Origin: Candidatus Paceibacterota bacterium
Lineage (GTDB): Bacteria > Actinomycetota > Actinomycetes > Nanopelagicales > Nanopelagicaceae
Length of the DNA stretch: 64,000 nt
Direction: 5' to 3'
Assembly: GCA_035530615.1 (NCBI GenBank)
Contig: DATKUL010000003.1
Location: 434,001 to 498,000 of the forward strand
Shown here: one piece after another, positions 1-11,184 of the stretch
Layout of the letters: each line of letters opens with the position of its first letter
How positions within the stretch are numbered: position 1 is the stretch's first letter
Position numbers and translations under genes: made by a program
Notes under the pieces: model-generated
The model's database searches: none
Told to the model about the DNA's origin: nothing
What the model saw: only the letters and a program-made list of their open reading frames with translations

Positions 1-189
1 CCCAGGATCTTCATCGACGCAGCTGCACGATTGCTCAAGACTGGTGGGCTTTTTGTCATGGAGCATGGAGAAGAGCAAGCGGATGCGGTCAACATTAAAT
101 TGTCCGAAGATTTTGTAGAAATCAAGACTCATGTGGACCTCAACCAGCGACCGCGGTGGAGCAGTGCCTTGCGGAAAAATCATGACTGA
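1..189 (+). CDS. prmC: PrmC C-terminus (release factor glutamine methyltransferase), partial
   Basis: The reading frame is open from base 1 and ends at TGA 187-189, so only the last 62 codons are present. The text LKTGGLFVMEHGEEQ, then the tail DLNQRPRWSSA, is the usual last strand-helix of the PrmC/HemK methyltransferase fold. Known role: N5-methylation of the glutamine of the GGQ motif in peptide release factors RF1 and RF2, using S-adenosylmethionine in the cytoplasm. The catalytic NPPY motif lies outside the window. In mycobacteria prfA-prmC-sua5-rfe-atp is a conserved order, and the same order follows here with glyA added, which supports the call. The stop overlaps the next gene's ATG region by eight bases, so translation is probably coupled. 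Confidence 0.8.
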   Translation, partial: PRIFIDAAARLLKTGGLFVMEHGEEQADAVNIKLSEDFVEIKTHVDLNQRPRWSSALRKNHD

Positions 190-838
190 AAGAATTCAAA
201 TAGATCCTGCAGATCAAGAGGCGCAGATATTGCAGGCGCTGAGTTGGATCCATTCAGGATTTGTCATCGCCGCCCCGCTGGAAAGCGGATACGTTTATTT
301 AGCAGACGCATTTACCCACGATGCGGTCCGTTCTATGCATGTGCTGCGCGGAGATGATCTAGGCGTTGCCGCGCAGGTATTGATCGCCGGCATTGAAGTC
401 CTCCACGGTATCGCGAGAGACGTCTCTCCAAGTGCGAGAGTGCTCATGAGCAATTTCTGGCCAGGTTCACTTTCGTTTTACTTACGACCCCAACAGGCGC
501 TCTCGTGGGATCTTGGTGATGGGGGAAGGTTGGATCAGATCTGTGTGCGTGTTCCGAAATCGAGTTTTGTCCTCTCACTTCTTCGCAAGAGCGGACCTCT
601 TGCAGTTGTAAGTGCCGCGAATGCTGGTAGACCCCCCCTCTTGAATACTGATCTCGTCGCAACTGGAAGTCCGGCGTTAGCCGCAATATTTGATGGGGGC
701 CAACTGGCGGCATCGTTGGCAAGCACGATCGTGTCAGATATCGAGACTGCGCCGACTCTGGTTAGGGAAGGGTTGATTACTCTGGCAGAACTCAAGGGAC
801 ATCTGCCTAACATAGAGGGCGAAGATTCTGTAAATTGA
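182..838 (+). CDS. Degenerate Sua5/YrdC-family protein (threonylcarbamoyl-AMP synthase homologue)
   Basis: 218 residues from ATG 182, inside the end of prmC; a longer frame from 131 would overlap prmC by 59 bases and is less likely. The family is recognised by position (Sua5 follows prmC in actinobacteria) and by NFWPGSLSFYL near residue 91, matching the FWPGPLT motif. Known family role: forms threonylcarbamoyl-AMP from threonine, bicarbonate and ATP for the t6A37 modification of tRNAs. Key sites look altered. Where the family has a TDTVYGLG strand there is LESGYVYLADA; where it has the basic KxR motif there is LRGDD; the SAN motif reads SAAN. I see the fold but not an intact active site, so it may be a relaxed or repurposed paralogue. 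Start and frame are secure, function is not. Confidence 0.65.
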   Translation: MTERIQIDPADQEAQILQALSWIHSGFVIAAPLESGYVYLADAFTHDAVRSMHVLRGDDLGVAAQVLIAGIEVLHGIARDVSPSARVLMSNFWPGSLSFYLRPQQALSWDLGDGGRLDQICVRVPKSSFVLSLLRKSGPLAVVSAANAGRPPLLNTDLVATGSPALAAIFDGGQLAASLASTIVSDIETAPTLVREGLITLAELKGHLPNIEGEDSVN

Positions 839-849
839 AAAGTAACGCC

Positions 850-855
850 TAGGCT
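850..855 (+). promoter_or_regulatory. -10 box for leaderless glyA transcript
   Basis: TAGGCT lies seven bases before the glyA ATG and no Shine-Dalgarno sequence is present. This spacing would place the transcription start on the start codon. The same arrangement recurs at many genes in the window, which is the main support. Confidence 0.45.
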
Positions 856-862
856 AGGCCGT

Positions 863-2128
863 ATGGCTGATACCCCTTTCTACGGTCCTGATTTTGACCT
901 CCTTTCTAAGCAAGACCCCGATATAGCATCGATTCTCATCTCTGAATTGCACCGACAACAGAACGACTTGCAACTCATTGCCAGCGAGAATTTCACTTCG
1001 CGCGCCGTTCTTGCCGCTCTCGGATCGACGCTTTCCAATAAGTATGCTGAGGGGTACCCAGGTAAGAGGTATTACGGTGGCTGTGAAGAAGTGGATAAGG
1101 CTGAAGTTCTAGCCATCGAACGAGCCAAATCCCTTTTCGGTGCAGAGCATGCAAATGTTCAACCACACTCGGGCGCAAGTGCCAATATTGCGGTTTACGC
1201 CGCCTTCACTAAACCGGGCGACACCATTCTTGCGATGTCGCTCCCACACGGCGGCCACCTGACACATGGATCCAAAGTTAATTTTTCTGGCAAATGGTTC
1301 AATGTCGTTTCATACGGCGTCCGTCCAGATACCGAATTAATTGATTACGATGAATTGCGCGATCTGGCAATAAAAAATAAGCCAAAGATGATTTGTACGG
1401 GTGCTACCGCCTATCCAAGTTTGATCGATTTTGAGACAGTCCGAAAGATTTGCGATGAAGTTGGGGCAATTATGTGGGTTGATGCAGCCCACTTCATTGG
1501 TTTGGTCGCTGGAAAGGCGATCCCGTCGCCGGTTCCGTACGCGGATGTAGTTTCATTCACAACACACAAAGTTCTTAGGGGCCCTCGTGGAGGAATGATT
1601 CTTTGCAAAGCGCAGCACGCGGGCGCCATTGATAAGGCAGTCTTTCCAGGAACGCAGGGCGGTCCAATAATGTCGGCCGTGGCCGGAAAGGCAGTTGCTC
1701 TTAAAGAATGCGCGCAACCCGTTTACCAAGAGTATGCACGGAATGTGATTTCCAATTGCCAAGTACTTGCCAAATCTTTGGAAGAAGAGGGCATGCGGGC
1801 CGTGTCTGGCGGAACTCAGACCCACCTGGCCCTTATCGATATTCGCAACACTAGAGTCAATGGCAAAGTTGCCGATCAACGCTGTGGTCAAGCAGGCATT
1901 GTTCTCAACAAGAACTCGATTCCCTTCGATCCAGAATCTCCCATGGTTACCAGTGGTATTCGAGTTGGGTCGGCTGCTACGACAACTCAAGGCATGGGTT
2001 CCGCCGAAATGAAGACAATTGCCGCGCTGATCGCGCGCGCCATCGCTAGCGAAGATGAGAAAGTCCTCGCCCAGATTCGCACTGAAGTGCACCAACTCAC
2101 TTCGCGCTTTCCGATTTACGCAGTTTAG
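863..2128 (+). CDS. glyA: Serine hydroxymethyltransferase
   Basis: 421 residues, the normal family length. It is a PLP enzyme of the cytoplasm that interconverts serine and glycine while charging tetrahydrofolate with a one-carbon unit. The PLP lysine is K236 in SFTTHKVLRGPRGG. Other family blocks are LIASENFTS, KYAEGYPGKRYYGG, HSGASAN and WVDAAHFIGLVAG. It sits between the Sua5-like gene and the wecA-like gene, where mycobacteria have no glyA, so it is an extra passenger in the conserved prmC-atp neighbourhood. The start follows a TAGGCT box by seven bases without a ribosome site, suggesting a leaderless mRNA. The call is secure. Confidence 0.97.
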   Translation: MADTPFYGPDFDLLSKQDPDIASILISELHRQQNDLQLIASENFTSRAVLAALGSTLSNKYAEGYPGKRYYGGCEEVDKAEVLAIERAKSLFGAEHANVQPHSGASANIAVYAAFTKPGDTILAMSLPHGGHLTHGSKVNFSGKWFNVVSYGVRPDTELIDYDELRDLAIKNKPKMICTGATAYPSLIDFETVRKICDEVGAIMWVDAAHFIGLVAGKAIPSPVPYADVVSFTTHKVLRGPRGGMILCKAQHAGAIDKAVFPGTQGGPIMSAVAGKAVALKECAQPVYQEYARNVISNCQVLAKSLEEEGMRAVSGGTQTHLALIDIRNTRVNGKVADQRCGQAGIVLNKNSIPFDPESPMVTSGIRVGSAATTTQGMGSAEMKTIAALIARAIASEDEKVLAQIRTEVHQLTSRFPIYAV

Positions 2129-2150
2129 TAAGCAAGCCTGGTAGAAAACC

Positions 2151-3257
2151 ATGCGCGTCTATCTGGTTACCTCTCTATTAGCGGCGGCGATCTGTTACTT
2201 AGTTACTCCTTTTGTGAAGCAGGTGGCGGAGCATTTTGGGGTTGTGGCTCAGATACGCACTCGAGATGTTCACACTCTTCCTACCGCCCGCTGGGGTGGA
2301 GTGGCGATGTGGATTTCGATGGTGATTACATTTCTTATCGCGCGCCATTTAACTTTGGTAGAAAGCACATTTGGACATGAGCTGCAAGGCATCTTTTTTG
2401 CTTCAACGTTCGTCATCCTTTTGGGAATGGCCGACGACCGCTATCAATTAGATGCGCTCACTAAGTTGGCCGGACAGGCATTGGCCGCCGGCATTCTCCT
2501 TCTTTACGGAATTCAGATTCTCTGGCTGCCCATTAACGGCGTGATGACCTTGCCGCCAAGCATTGGCCAAGCAGTCACTGTATTGGTGGTTGTTATCACC
2601 ATTAACGCCGTCAACTTTGTTGATGGTCTCGATGGACTGGCAGCAGGAATTGTGGCAATCGCCGGTGCTTCATTTTTTGCTTTTGCTTATCTGCTTGCAG
2701 TGGTAAATGGATTTAGCCGAGCGGGTTCTCCTTCCTTGATAACAGCCATAATCGTCGGTGTCTGCATAGGTTTTCTTCCGCATAATTCGCACCCGGCAAG
2801 AATCTTCATGGGGGACTCAGGATCAATGTTCTTGGGACTACTTCTGGCCGCTGCCGCGGTAACTCTGACCGGACAGGTGGATGCAAATGCAATCACCGCA
2901 GAAAATAAGGGACCAACCTTTCTTCCACTTCTCCTCCCATTTGCAGTCTTGGCCATCCCTTTAGTAGATCTAATCCTGGCTGTCTTCCGCCGCGCCTTCT
3001 CCGGACGATCCCCATTCGCTCCCGACAAAGAGCATCTGCATCACCGTTTACTGGGAGCAGGAAATTCACATCAGCGCAGTGTTGTCATCATGTATTTCTG
3101 GACGGCCGCCATTGCAGTGCCCGCAACTCTTCTTGCTTTCCTACCTGTGTGGGTTGGAGTGGTCACGGCACTTGTATTGATGGGAATTAGCATGGCGATT
3201 TCTCGTCGATGGCTAGATGGCAGAAAGCAGAAAAGACCGGTTGATATTGCTCAATGA
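2151..3257 (+). CDS. wecA: Undecaprenyl-phosphate GlcNAc/MurNAc-type sugar-1-phosphate transferase (WecA/TagO family)
   Basis: 368 residues with about ten to eleven hydrophobic membrane segments. It belongs to the family that moves a sugar-1-phosphate from a UDP-sugar to polyprenyl phosphate at the inner face of the membrane and so starts cell-wall polymer synthesis. Diagnostic motifs are MADDRYQLDAL near residue 98, NFVDGLDGLAAG near 155 and FMGDSGSMFLG near 219, plus the basic loop PDKEHLHHRLL near 291 where nucleotide sugar binds. Position just upstream of the atp operon matches mycobacterial rfe/wecA, the arabinogalactan linker enzyme. The exact sugar cannot be told from sequence. The stop overlaps the next ATG (ATGA), so the two are probably coupled. 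Confidence 0.9.
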   Translation: MRVYLVTSLLAAAICYLVTPFVKQVAEHFGVVAQIRTRDVHTLPTARWGGVAMWISMVITFLIARHLTLVESTFGHELQGIFFASTFVILLGMADDRYQLDALTKLAGQALAAGILLLYGIQILWLPINGVMTLPPSIGQAVTVLVVVITINAVNFVDGLDGLAAGIVAIAGASFFAFAYLLAVVNGFSRAGSPSLITAIIVGVCIGFLPHNSHPARIFMGDSGSMFLGLLLAAAAVTLTGQVDANAITAENKGPTFLPLLLPFAVLAIPLVDLILAVFRRAFSGRSPFAPDKEHLHHRLLGAGNSHQRSVVIMYFWTAAIAVPATLLAFLPVWVGVVTALVLMGISMAISRRWLDGRKQKRPVDIAQ

Positions 3258-3718
3258 AAAAATTGACCCATGCCTATTCAAGTGATGAAGCGAATTTAAT
3301 TCGGGGAGCGCTCATCCCGACTATTGCAGTCGGCATTCTGGGAATAATTCTCGCCACGATTTTCCGTGGAAAACCTGGATTTTTCGCGGCCCTGTTGGCA
3401 CAGCTGGTTGTTGTGATGTACTTCACGGTTCATATCGCAGTCTCTTCGATTTCCAGGAAATTGGATCCGATGACGACTTTTGCGCTGGCTATGTTCTCTT
3501 ATTTTGCCAAAATTGCCGCCCTGGGCGTCTTTCTCTGGTTCTTGACCCGTTTCACCTCCCGCTCCAGCATTGATCGCGCCAGTTTCGGCATCGTTGCAAT
3601 TGCACTCACCGTGGCTTGGCTGGGCGGGGAGATACGAAGTTTCTTAAAACTGCAGATACATCTACCATTACCGCAGAGCACGGACCGTAATGAATCCAAA
3701 ATAGGGGAGATTGAGTGA
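3254..3718 (+). CDS. Four-helix membrane protein upstream of the ATP synthase operon
   Basis: 154 residues with four predicted membrane helices, at about residues 18-38, 43-65, 76-100 and 111-127, a cytoplasmic N-terminus and a polar C-tail. No enzyme motif is visible. It occupies the place of the small membrane gene found between rfe and atpB in mycobacteria, and in size and topology resembles AtpI-like proteins that assist c-ring assembly or ion supply. That role is inferred from position only. Overlaps of four bases with both neighbours (ATGA with the wecA stop, GTGA with the next gene) put it in one transcription unit leading to atp. Confidence 0.75.
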   Translation: MKKLTHAYSSDEANLIRGALIPTIAVGILGIILATIFRGKPGFFAALLAQLVVVMYFTVHIAVSSISRKLDPMTTFALAMFSYFAKIAALGVFLWFLTRFTSRSSIDRASFGIVAIALTVAWLGGEIRSFLKLQIHLPLPQSTDRNESKIGEIE

Positions 3719-3900
3719 AGAGAGACGAAGGCGCGGCCTGGTCGATCTTTGGATATCTCCTTTCGGGGCTCCTCTTTTGGGGTGGCGCCGGCTACTTCCT
3801 GGACCGCTGGCTCAATACCCGGTATTTCCTGCTCGGCGGGTTGCTGCTGGGCGTGAGTGCGGCTATTTATCTCATCTGGCTCAGGTTCGGGCGGGAATGA
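3715..3900 (+). CDS. AtpZ/AtpI-type small membrane protein
   Basis: 61 residues from GTG 3715, which overlaps the previous stop as GTGA. Two hydrophobic helices (about residues 9-28 and 36-55) are separated by a short DRWLNTRYF turn; the SGLLFWGGAGYFLDRW start is typical of the AtpZ/AtpI family (putative F0F1 ATPase subunit, sometimes called a Ca/Mg transporter). Members lie directly before atpB in many bacteria. Function in c-ring assembly or magnesium supply is known only for some relatives, and here it is inferred from context. Confidence 0.75.
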   Translation: MKRDEGAAWSIFGYLLSGLLFWGGAGYFLDRWLNTRYFLLGGLLLGVSAAIYLIWLRFGRE

Positions 3901-4024
3901 GTCGGCTCATGCCCCGATTTCACAGGTGAGAACCTTTGCCAATAAGGTTGCCCCGCTGACCAAATCTTTCCGAAGTCAATAAAGTAGAAGTCAATACAAA
4001 ACTCTCGAAACATAAGGAGTGTGT

Positions 4025-4813
4025 GTGCGCACGTTGCACTTGTTGAGTACTGAAGGTGGCGGATTCGTCCCGCCGAGCACAAACGACTTCAATCTCCCAC
4101 CTATTTTCGGCAACAATGAATACACCACAAAGCCAATTCTCTTGGTCTTTTTGTCGGTCATTCTGGTTTCGGTCTTTTTCATCATGGCTTCACGTAAGGC
4201 AGCAGTTCTCCCTTCAAAATTGCAGTTTGCTGGCGAGAGTATCTATTCCTTCATTCGCAACGACGTGGCTCGCGACAACATCGGACACGAGTTCATGCGC
4301 TTCGTGCCTTACTTATTCACACTCTTCACTTTTGTCTTAACCAATAATATTTTTGGCATCGTTCCTTTACTTCAATTCCCTTCCATGTCACACGTGAGCT
4401 TCCCTTATGTGCTGGCTGTGTTCACCTTTGTCGTCTTCCACTATGTCGGAATTCGCAAGCAGGGGATTCGCAAGTACATGAAGGACATCATGTTCATGCC
4501 TGGCGTTCCCAAAGCGGCATACATCCTTCTGACTCCACTTGAGCTAGCGACCTTCTTTATTGTTCGCCCACTTACTCTATCCCTGCGTCTTTTCGCCAAT
4601 ATGTTCGCGGGGCACTTGCTTCTTCTCGTTTTCATCTTGGGTGGAGATCATCTACTCAAGGGAGTCATTGGTTTGAAGTTGATCAGTCCTTTCGCCTTCG
4701 CATTCGGCATTGGTCTGACCTTCTTTGAATTTATGGTCCAAGTTCTGCAGGCGTATATCTTTACCCTGCTTACTGCTCTCTACGTCGCCGGCGCCCTAGC
4801 CGACGAGCACTAA
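4025..4813 (+). CDS. atpB: ATP synthase subunit a
   Basis: 262 residues from GTG 4025. This start is chosen because AAGGAG at 4014-4019 is correctly spaced for it; the upstream in-frame GTG at 4019 would lie inside that ribosome site. Subunit a forms the proton half-channels against the c-ring in the membrane. The essential arginine is R188 in LSLRLFANMFAGH, and the C-terminal helix pair FEFMVQVLQAYIFTLLTALYV is typical. It follows a 124-base gap with no gene, which probably holds the operon promoter or leader. Order atpB-E-F-H-A-G-D-C is the standard actinobacterial one. Confidence 0.96.
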   Translation: MRTLHLLSTEGGGFVPPSTNDFNLPPIFGNNEYTTKPILLVFLSVILVSVFFIMASRKAAVLPSKLQFAGESIYSFIRNDVARDNIGHEFMRFVPYLFTLFTFVLTNNIFGIVPLLQFPSMSHVSFPYVLAVFTFVVFHYVGIRKQGIRKYMKDIMFMPGVPKAAYILLTPLELATFFIVRPLTLSLRLFANMFAGHLLLLVFILGGDHLLKGVIGLKLISPFAFAFGIGLTFFEFMVQVLQAYIFTLLTALYVAGALADEH

Positions 4814-4868
4814 AGAAATAAATCCCATCAAGCAGTTCGCTTGATTACTTGCTAGAAAGGTAAGAAAA

Positions 4869-5072
4869 ATGACAGGCACACTCAACCTGGTCGGTTATGG
4901 CCTCTCTGCAATCGGACCCGCGATTGCTACTGGCATGATCTTCGCTGCTTACATCAGCGGCGTTGCACGTCAGCCAGAAGCACGTAGCGTTCTACAGCCA
5001 ATCGCCTTCCTTGGATTCGCACTTGCTGAAGCACTTGCGCTCTTCGGTCTCGTTCTCGCATTCGTTCTCTAA
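4869..5072 (+). CDS. atpE: ATP synthase subunit c
   Basis: 67 residues, two helices joined by the polar loop ARQPEA (residues 33-38). The ion-binding acid is E54 in [11 protein letters not shown]. There is no serine or threonine three residues after it and no glutamine in helix 1 of the sodium type, so it should be a proton-driven ring. A ribosome site, GAAAGGTAAG, lies just before the ATG. Each c-ring is built from many copies, which fits the strong site and the 55-base spacer after atpB. Confidence 0.96.
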   Translation: MTGTLNLVGYGLSAIGPAIATGMIFAAYISGVARQPEARSVLQPIAFLGFALAEALALFGLVLAFVL

Positions 5073-5081
5073 CCACTAGCG

Positions 5082-5642
5082 ATGCACTCAATTAATCTGG
5101 CAGCGGAGACTGTAGAGAAGATCAACCCTCTCATTCCGCATACCGCAGAACTGGTGGTCGGCTTTATCGCCTTCACCCTTCTTTTCCTCGTCATGAAATC
5201 CAAAGTCGTGCCAATGTTTGAAAAGGGTTTTGCGGCACGAACTGAGGCCATTCAAGGCGGGATTGAGAAGGCGGAGAAGGCGCAGGTTGAGGCTGAGCGC
5301 GCTCTGCGTCAATACACCGAGCAACTTTCCAAGGCTCGCGATGAGGCTCACTCACTTCGTGAAGATGCCCGTACCCAAGGTGTTGCGATCATCGAAGAAC
5401 TGCGTAGTAAAGCGCAGGAGGAGGCAGCTCGTATTTCTGCTTCCGCGCACGCTTCTATCGAAGCCGAGCGCCAGCAGGCAATTACTTCACTTCGCAATGA
5501 AGTGGGAGCACTGGCAGTCGAATTAGCGTCCAAAATTGTCGGTGAATCACTCGATGACCAGGCGAGAGCCTCGCGCGTGGTTGACCGATTTCTTGACGAT
5601 CTTGAAGCCTCAAAAAATCCAACGACCACAACGAGCAATTAA
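5082..5642 (+). CDS. atpF: ATP synthase subunit b
   Basis: 186 residues: a short N-terminal stretch, one membrane helix (about residues 23-41) and a long charged helix to about 170 rich in E, K, R, A and Q, forming the peripheral stalk that holds F1 still. It starts nine bases after the atpE stop. Unlike mycobacteria, where b and delta are partly fused, b and delta are separate genes here. The tail after about residue 175 is Thr/Ser/Asn rich. The call is secure. Confidence 0.94.
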   Translation: MHSINLAAETVEKINPLIPHTAELVVGFIAFTLLFLVMKSKVVPMFEKGFAARTEAIQGGIEKAEKAQVEAERALRQYTEQLSKARDEAHSLREDARTQGVAIIEELRSKAQEEAARISASAHASIEAERQQAITSLRNEVGALAVELASKIVGESLDDQARASRVVDRFLDDLEASKNPTTTTSN

Positions 5643-5665
5643 GTCCACTTCGGAAAGATAGGTTC

Positions 5666-6502
5666 ATGAGAGCACATTTCGGCGGAAGCAGCAGAGAATC
5701 CCTCAAGGTTTCTCGCTCGGCCATAGATGCTGCCGTAAAAGGGGCTACCCCTGAAGCGGCGTCGACTCTAAGTACCGAACTTTTCTTCGCCGAGATGATT
5801 CTCGCTGGCTCTATTGGATTACGTCGCGCGATCACAGACCCATCACGTGACAACGCTGCGAAAGCAACTCTTGTCACTGAGATTTTTGGAAAGACTGTGG
5901 ATGCGAAGACGCTGGGGATTCTCACCACTATTTCCTCGCTTCGCTGGTCTTCTTCGGGAGATCTCGTCCAGGTGATCGAGCAACTGGCGATCGAAGCTGA
6001 AGCATCGGCAGCCAATATGGGAAACGAACTAGATCGTGTTGAGGATGAATTCTTCGCGACATCACAAGCAATATCTCAATCCTTTGATCTTCGAAAAGCA
6101 CTTCTGGTTCCGGATGCGGTAGCTGCAAAAGGTGCACTTATACAAAAACTTCTGGGGAAGAGTGCGACGGCATCGACCATTAAATTGGTGATTCATCTGG
6201 TCAATAATCTTCGCGGGAGAAGTATTGAAGCCGCCTTTGACGATTACCTGTATGCGCTCGCCGCACGTCGCAACCGCGTAATTGCCCATGTACGTGTTGC
6301 TGCTGCTCTAACAGATGCACAGCACGATCGACTTGTCACCGTTCTAACTGCGCAAGTTGGTCAACCAGTGCGGGTCAACGTGGAAATCGACCCCACCATT
6401 GTTGGGGGAGTAAGCGTGATGTTTGGCGATGAAATTGTCGATGGAACTATCAGTAATCGAATAGCGGATGCCGGACGAGCTCTCGTCGGTGTGCACGCGT
6501 AA
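5666..6502 (+). CDS. atpH: ATP synthase subunit delta
   Basis: 278 residues, longer than the roughly 180 of E. coli but typical of actinobacteria, which carry an extended N-terminal part. The C-terminal block [30 protein letters not shown] is the family signature; in text its key portion is [17 protein letters not shown]. Delta caps the F1 head and joins it to subunit b. It lies between atpF and atpA in the standard order with short spacers and should be translated from the same mRNA. Confidence 0.94.
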   Translation: MRAHFGGSSRESLKVSRSAIDAAVKGATPEAASTLSTELFFAEMILAGSIGLRRAITDPSRDNAAKATLVTEIFGKTVDAKTLGILTTISSLRWSSSGDLVQVIEQLAIEAEASAANMGNELDRVEDEFFATSQAISQSFDLRKALLVPDAVAAKGALIQKLLGKSATASTIKLVIHLVNNLRGRSIEAAFDDYLYALAARRNRVIAHVRVAAALTDAQHDRLVTVLTAQVGQPVRVNVEIDPTIVGGVSVMFGDEIVDGTISNRIADAGRALVGVHA

Positions 6503-6537
6503 AGAAATTATTTAACCGACCAATAAGGGAGAAGAAG

Positions 6538-8178
6538 ATGGCCGAACTGCAGATCCGACCAGAGGAAATTCGCGATGCACTTGCGAATTTCGTGAAGTCG
6601 TACGATCCAGGAGTCGCTGCACGTGATGAGGTCGGAACGGTCACGCAGGCAGGCGACGGAATCGCCCGTATTGAAGGCCTTCCTTCCACAATGGCCAACG
6701 AACTTCTTCAGTTCGAGAATGGCACATTAGGTCTGGCCCTCAACCTCGACGTCCGCGAAATCGGCGTTGTTATTCTCGGTGATTACGCGGGAATTGAAGA
6801 AGGCACATCAGTTCGTCGCACCGGTGAGATTCTCTCTGTGCCAGTTGGAGATGCATTCCTCGGACGCGTTGTTGATCCACTCGGTCGCCCCATTGACGGC
6901 AAGGGAGAAATTAAAGCCGATGCCCGTCGTATTCTTGAATTACAGGCACCTTCGGTAGTTCAGCGTCAGCCAGTTAAAGAGCCACTGGCCACTGGTATCA
7001 AGGCGATCGACGCGATGACGGCTATTGGTCGCGGCCAGCGCCAGTTGATCATTGGTGACCGGCAGACCGGAAAGACCGCGGTTGCAGTCGACACAATTAT
7101 CAACCAACTCGAAAATTGGAAGACCGGAGATCCAAAGAAGCAGGTGAAGTGCATCTACGTGGCTATTGGTCAGAAGGGTTCGACCATTGCCTCCGTTAAG
7201 GCATCTTTGGAGGAAGCAGGCGCCATGGAGTACACAACCATTGTTGCCTCTCCTGCTTCCGACCCCGCCGGATTTAAGTACCTTGCTCCATATACAGGTT
7301 CTTCAATCGGCCAGCACTGGATGTACGCGGGCCAGCACGTGCTCATTGTTTTTGATGATCTTTCCAAGCAGGCTGAGGCATACCGCTCGGTCTCACTCTT
7401 GCTGCGCCGTCCACCAGGGCGCGAGGCCTACCCAGGCGATGTTTTCTACTTACACTCACGTCTTCTCGAGCGTTGCGCAAAGCTTTCCGACGAACTCGGT
7501 GGCGGTTCCATGACCGGACTTCCGATTATCGAAACAAAAGGGAATGACGTCTCTGCGTTTATCCCTACCAACGTAATTTCTATTACTGACGGGCAGTGCT
7601 TCTTGGAGACTGACCTCTTCAACGCAGGTGTGCGCCCAGCGATCAACGTCGGTGTTTCGGTATCGCGTGTTGGTGGTTCGGCCCAGACGAAGGCGATGAA
7701 GAAGATCGCCGGACGTCTACGTCTGGACCTGGCACAGTTCCGCGAACTCGAAGCATTTGCGGCTTTTGGTTCCGACCTTGACGCTGCTTCCAAAGCACAA
7801 CTGGAGCGCGGTGCGCGCATGGTCGAACTCTTGAAGCAGGGCCAGTACTCGCCTTATTCACTTGAGAAGCAGATTGTCTCAATCTGGGCCGGTACGTCTG
7901 GTCAACTCGACGATGTTGCAGTTGCCGACATTCGACGTTTCGAGACCGAGCTGCTTGATTTCATTGCTCTGGAGCGGAAGTCAATCTTCGACGTGATTTC
8001 AGAGACCAAGGAACTCAAGGACGACACTGTTACTGCTCTTGAAGAAGCAGTCACAATGTTTAAGTCTCGCTTCACATCCTCTGTTGCAAAGGCGATTAAC
8101 GAAGCGCCAGTTGCTGCTCTTGAAGGCGAAAAGAACGAACAAGTGACTAAGTACGTTGCGCCGGCGGTAAAGAAGTAA
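6538..8178 (+). CDS. atpA: ATP synthase subunit alpha
   Basis: 546 residues, normal length. It is the non-catalytic nucleotide-binding subunit of the F1 hexamer. The P-loop GDRQTGKT is at residues 173-180, and the family signature [17 protein letters not shown] is present near residue 363. A ribosome site AGGGAGAAG lies directly before ATG 6538. The start [11 protein letters not shown] is the usual one. No odd residues were seen. Confidence 0.98.
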   Translation: MAELQIRPEEIRDALANFVKSYDPGVAARDEVGTVTQAGDGIARIEGLPSTMANELLQFENGTLGLALNLDVREIGVVILGDYAGIEEGTSVRRTGEILSVPVGDAFLGRVVDPLGRPIDGKGEIKADARRILELQAPSVVQRQPVKEPLATGIKAIDAMTAIGRGQRQLIIGDRQTGKTAVAVDTIINQLENWKTGDPKKQVKCIYVAIGQKGSTIASVKASLEEAGAMEYTTIVASPASDPAGFKYLAPYTGSSIGQHWMYAGQHVLIVFDDLSKQAEAYRSVSLLLRRPPGREAYPGDVFYLHSRLLERCAKLSDELGGGSMTGLPIIETKGNDVSAFIPTNVISITDGQCFLETDLFNAGVRPAINVGVSVSRVGGSAQTKAMKKIAGRLRLDLAQFRELEAFAAFGSDLDAASKAQLERGARMVELLKQGQYSPYSLEKQIVSIWAGTSGQLDDVAVADIRRFETELLDFIALERKSIFDVISETKELKDDTVTALEEAVTMFKSRFTSSVAKAINEAPVAALEGEKNEQVTKYVAPAVKK

Positions 8179-8181
8179 ACA

Positions 8182-10517
<2,336 letters not shown>

Positions 10518-10523
10518 TAGATC

Positions 10524-10784
10524 ATGTCTGAAAGTGTGCTTGGAGTAGAACTCGTAACTCCAGAAGCAAGGGTCTGGTCCGGGCAGGCGAAGATGGTTTC
10601 TGCACGTACCGTAGAGGGTGACCTGGGAATACTTCCAGGTCACGAACCACTCTTTGGTGTACTAGTTGATGGAAAAGTAAGTATTAAGGCTCTCGATGGC
10701 GCCGTGAGCGAATTTGAAGTTCACGGCGGATTTCTTTCTGTCTCCAATAATCGTGTGTCGATCCTGACCGAGAGTATTAGCTAG
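10524..10784 (+). CDS. atpC: ATP synthase subunit epsilon, short form
   Basis: 86 residues. Only the N-terminal beta-sandwich domain is present, with the family blocks GDLGILPGHEPL and VHGGFLSVSNN. The C-terminal two-helix domain that inhibits ATP hydrolysis in E. coli (139 residues) and is partly kept in mycobacteria (about 121) is absent. Short forms exist in other actinobacteria, so this need not be damage. The stop codon's last base is also the first base of a tRNA-3'-end-like repeat copy, the entry point of array A. The operon terminator follows 45 bases later. Confidence 0.93.
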   Translation: MSESVLGVELVTPEARVWSGQAKMVSARTVEGDLGILPGHEPLFGVLVDGKVSIKALDGAVSEFEVHGGFLSVSNNRVSILTESIS

Positions 10785-10805
10785 TTCGAATCCCTTCGGG
10801 TGCAC
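10784..10805 (+). repeat. Repeat copy R0 (tRNA T-loop/acceptor-like), array A head
   Basis: TTCGAATCCCTTCGGGTGCA at 10785-10804 is very like the T-loop and 3' acceptor of a tRNA. It starts on the last base of the atpC stop. Its counterpart at the head of array B is at 21787. Confidence 0.7.
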
Positions 10806-10828
10806 AACCAAAATCGATTTGACTATAG

Positions 10829-10860
10829 AAAAAGCCCCCAGATTTACCTGGGGGCTTTTT
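10829..10860 (+). terminator. Rho-independent terminator of the atp operon
   Basis: A 13-bp perfect stem (AAAAAGCCCCCAG pairing with CTGGGGGCTTTTT) with a six-base loop, ending in a T run. It is A-rich on the left side, so it could work in both directions. Confidence 0.92.
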
Positions 10861-10970
10861 GCATCCACCTGACTAAATAAATGGTAACACTTTTCCCCAA
10901 GGTTCTACGATAAACATAGAGTTACCCATCGCTCACGCCGAAATTCGCCTAGGAAATATGGTTCGCGAAT

Positions 10971-11043
10971 GCGGCTGTAGCTCAGCGGATAGAGCATTCA
11001 CCTGACGAATGGAAGGTCGTGAGTTCGACTCTCACCAGTCGCA
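10971..11043 (+). tRNA. Atypical tRNA, Arg-like body with anticodon GAC (Val), array A copy
   Basis: 73 bases fold as a full cloverleaf. The acceptor GCGGCTG pairs with CAGTCGC, the D arm is GCTC-AGCGGATA-GAGC, and the T arm is GTGAG-TTCGACT-CTCAC. The anticodon loop is CTGACGA, giving anticodon GAC for valine by position, while the D-loop and first bases resemble tRNA-Arg. The anticodon stem has one mismatch (C31-A39) and one wobble pair, and CCA is not encoded. The second copy at 21986 has a better stem. It may be functional or decaying, and decoding identity is uncertain. Confidence 0.7.
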
Positions 11044-11070
11044 TATACGTGGGGTGGCCTTCGTCTCGTC

Positions 11071-11095
11071 AACGGGGGTCATTTCACTCTCGATT
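11071..11095 (+). other. Imperfect hairpin in the array head module (partner of 22071-22095)
   Basis: This segment aligns base for base with the ten-pair hairpin at 22071-22095 in array B. Here several pairs are G-T wobbles and the loop TCGTC is unchanged. It sits about 27 bases after the tRNA-like gene in both arrays. Confidence 0.45.
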
Positions 11096-11144
11096 TCGAA
11101 CATGAGTATGGAAACACGATTTAGTTACAAATTTACGATCGAAA

Positions 11145-11175
11145 CCCAGTGCCAAGTTTCATCCCTTCGGGCGCA
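11145..11175 (+). repeat. Repeat copy R1
   Basis: CCCAGTGCCAAG followed by TTTCATCCCTTCGGGCGCA, an almost perfect copy of the array repeat. Confidence 0.8.
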
Positions 11176-11184
11176 GTTATGAGG

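Noticed and set aside
1553-2152. 199-codon frame antisense to glyA
   Set aside because: It is the mirror of a conserved gene with no start signal or recognisable protein text.
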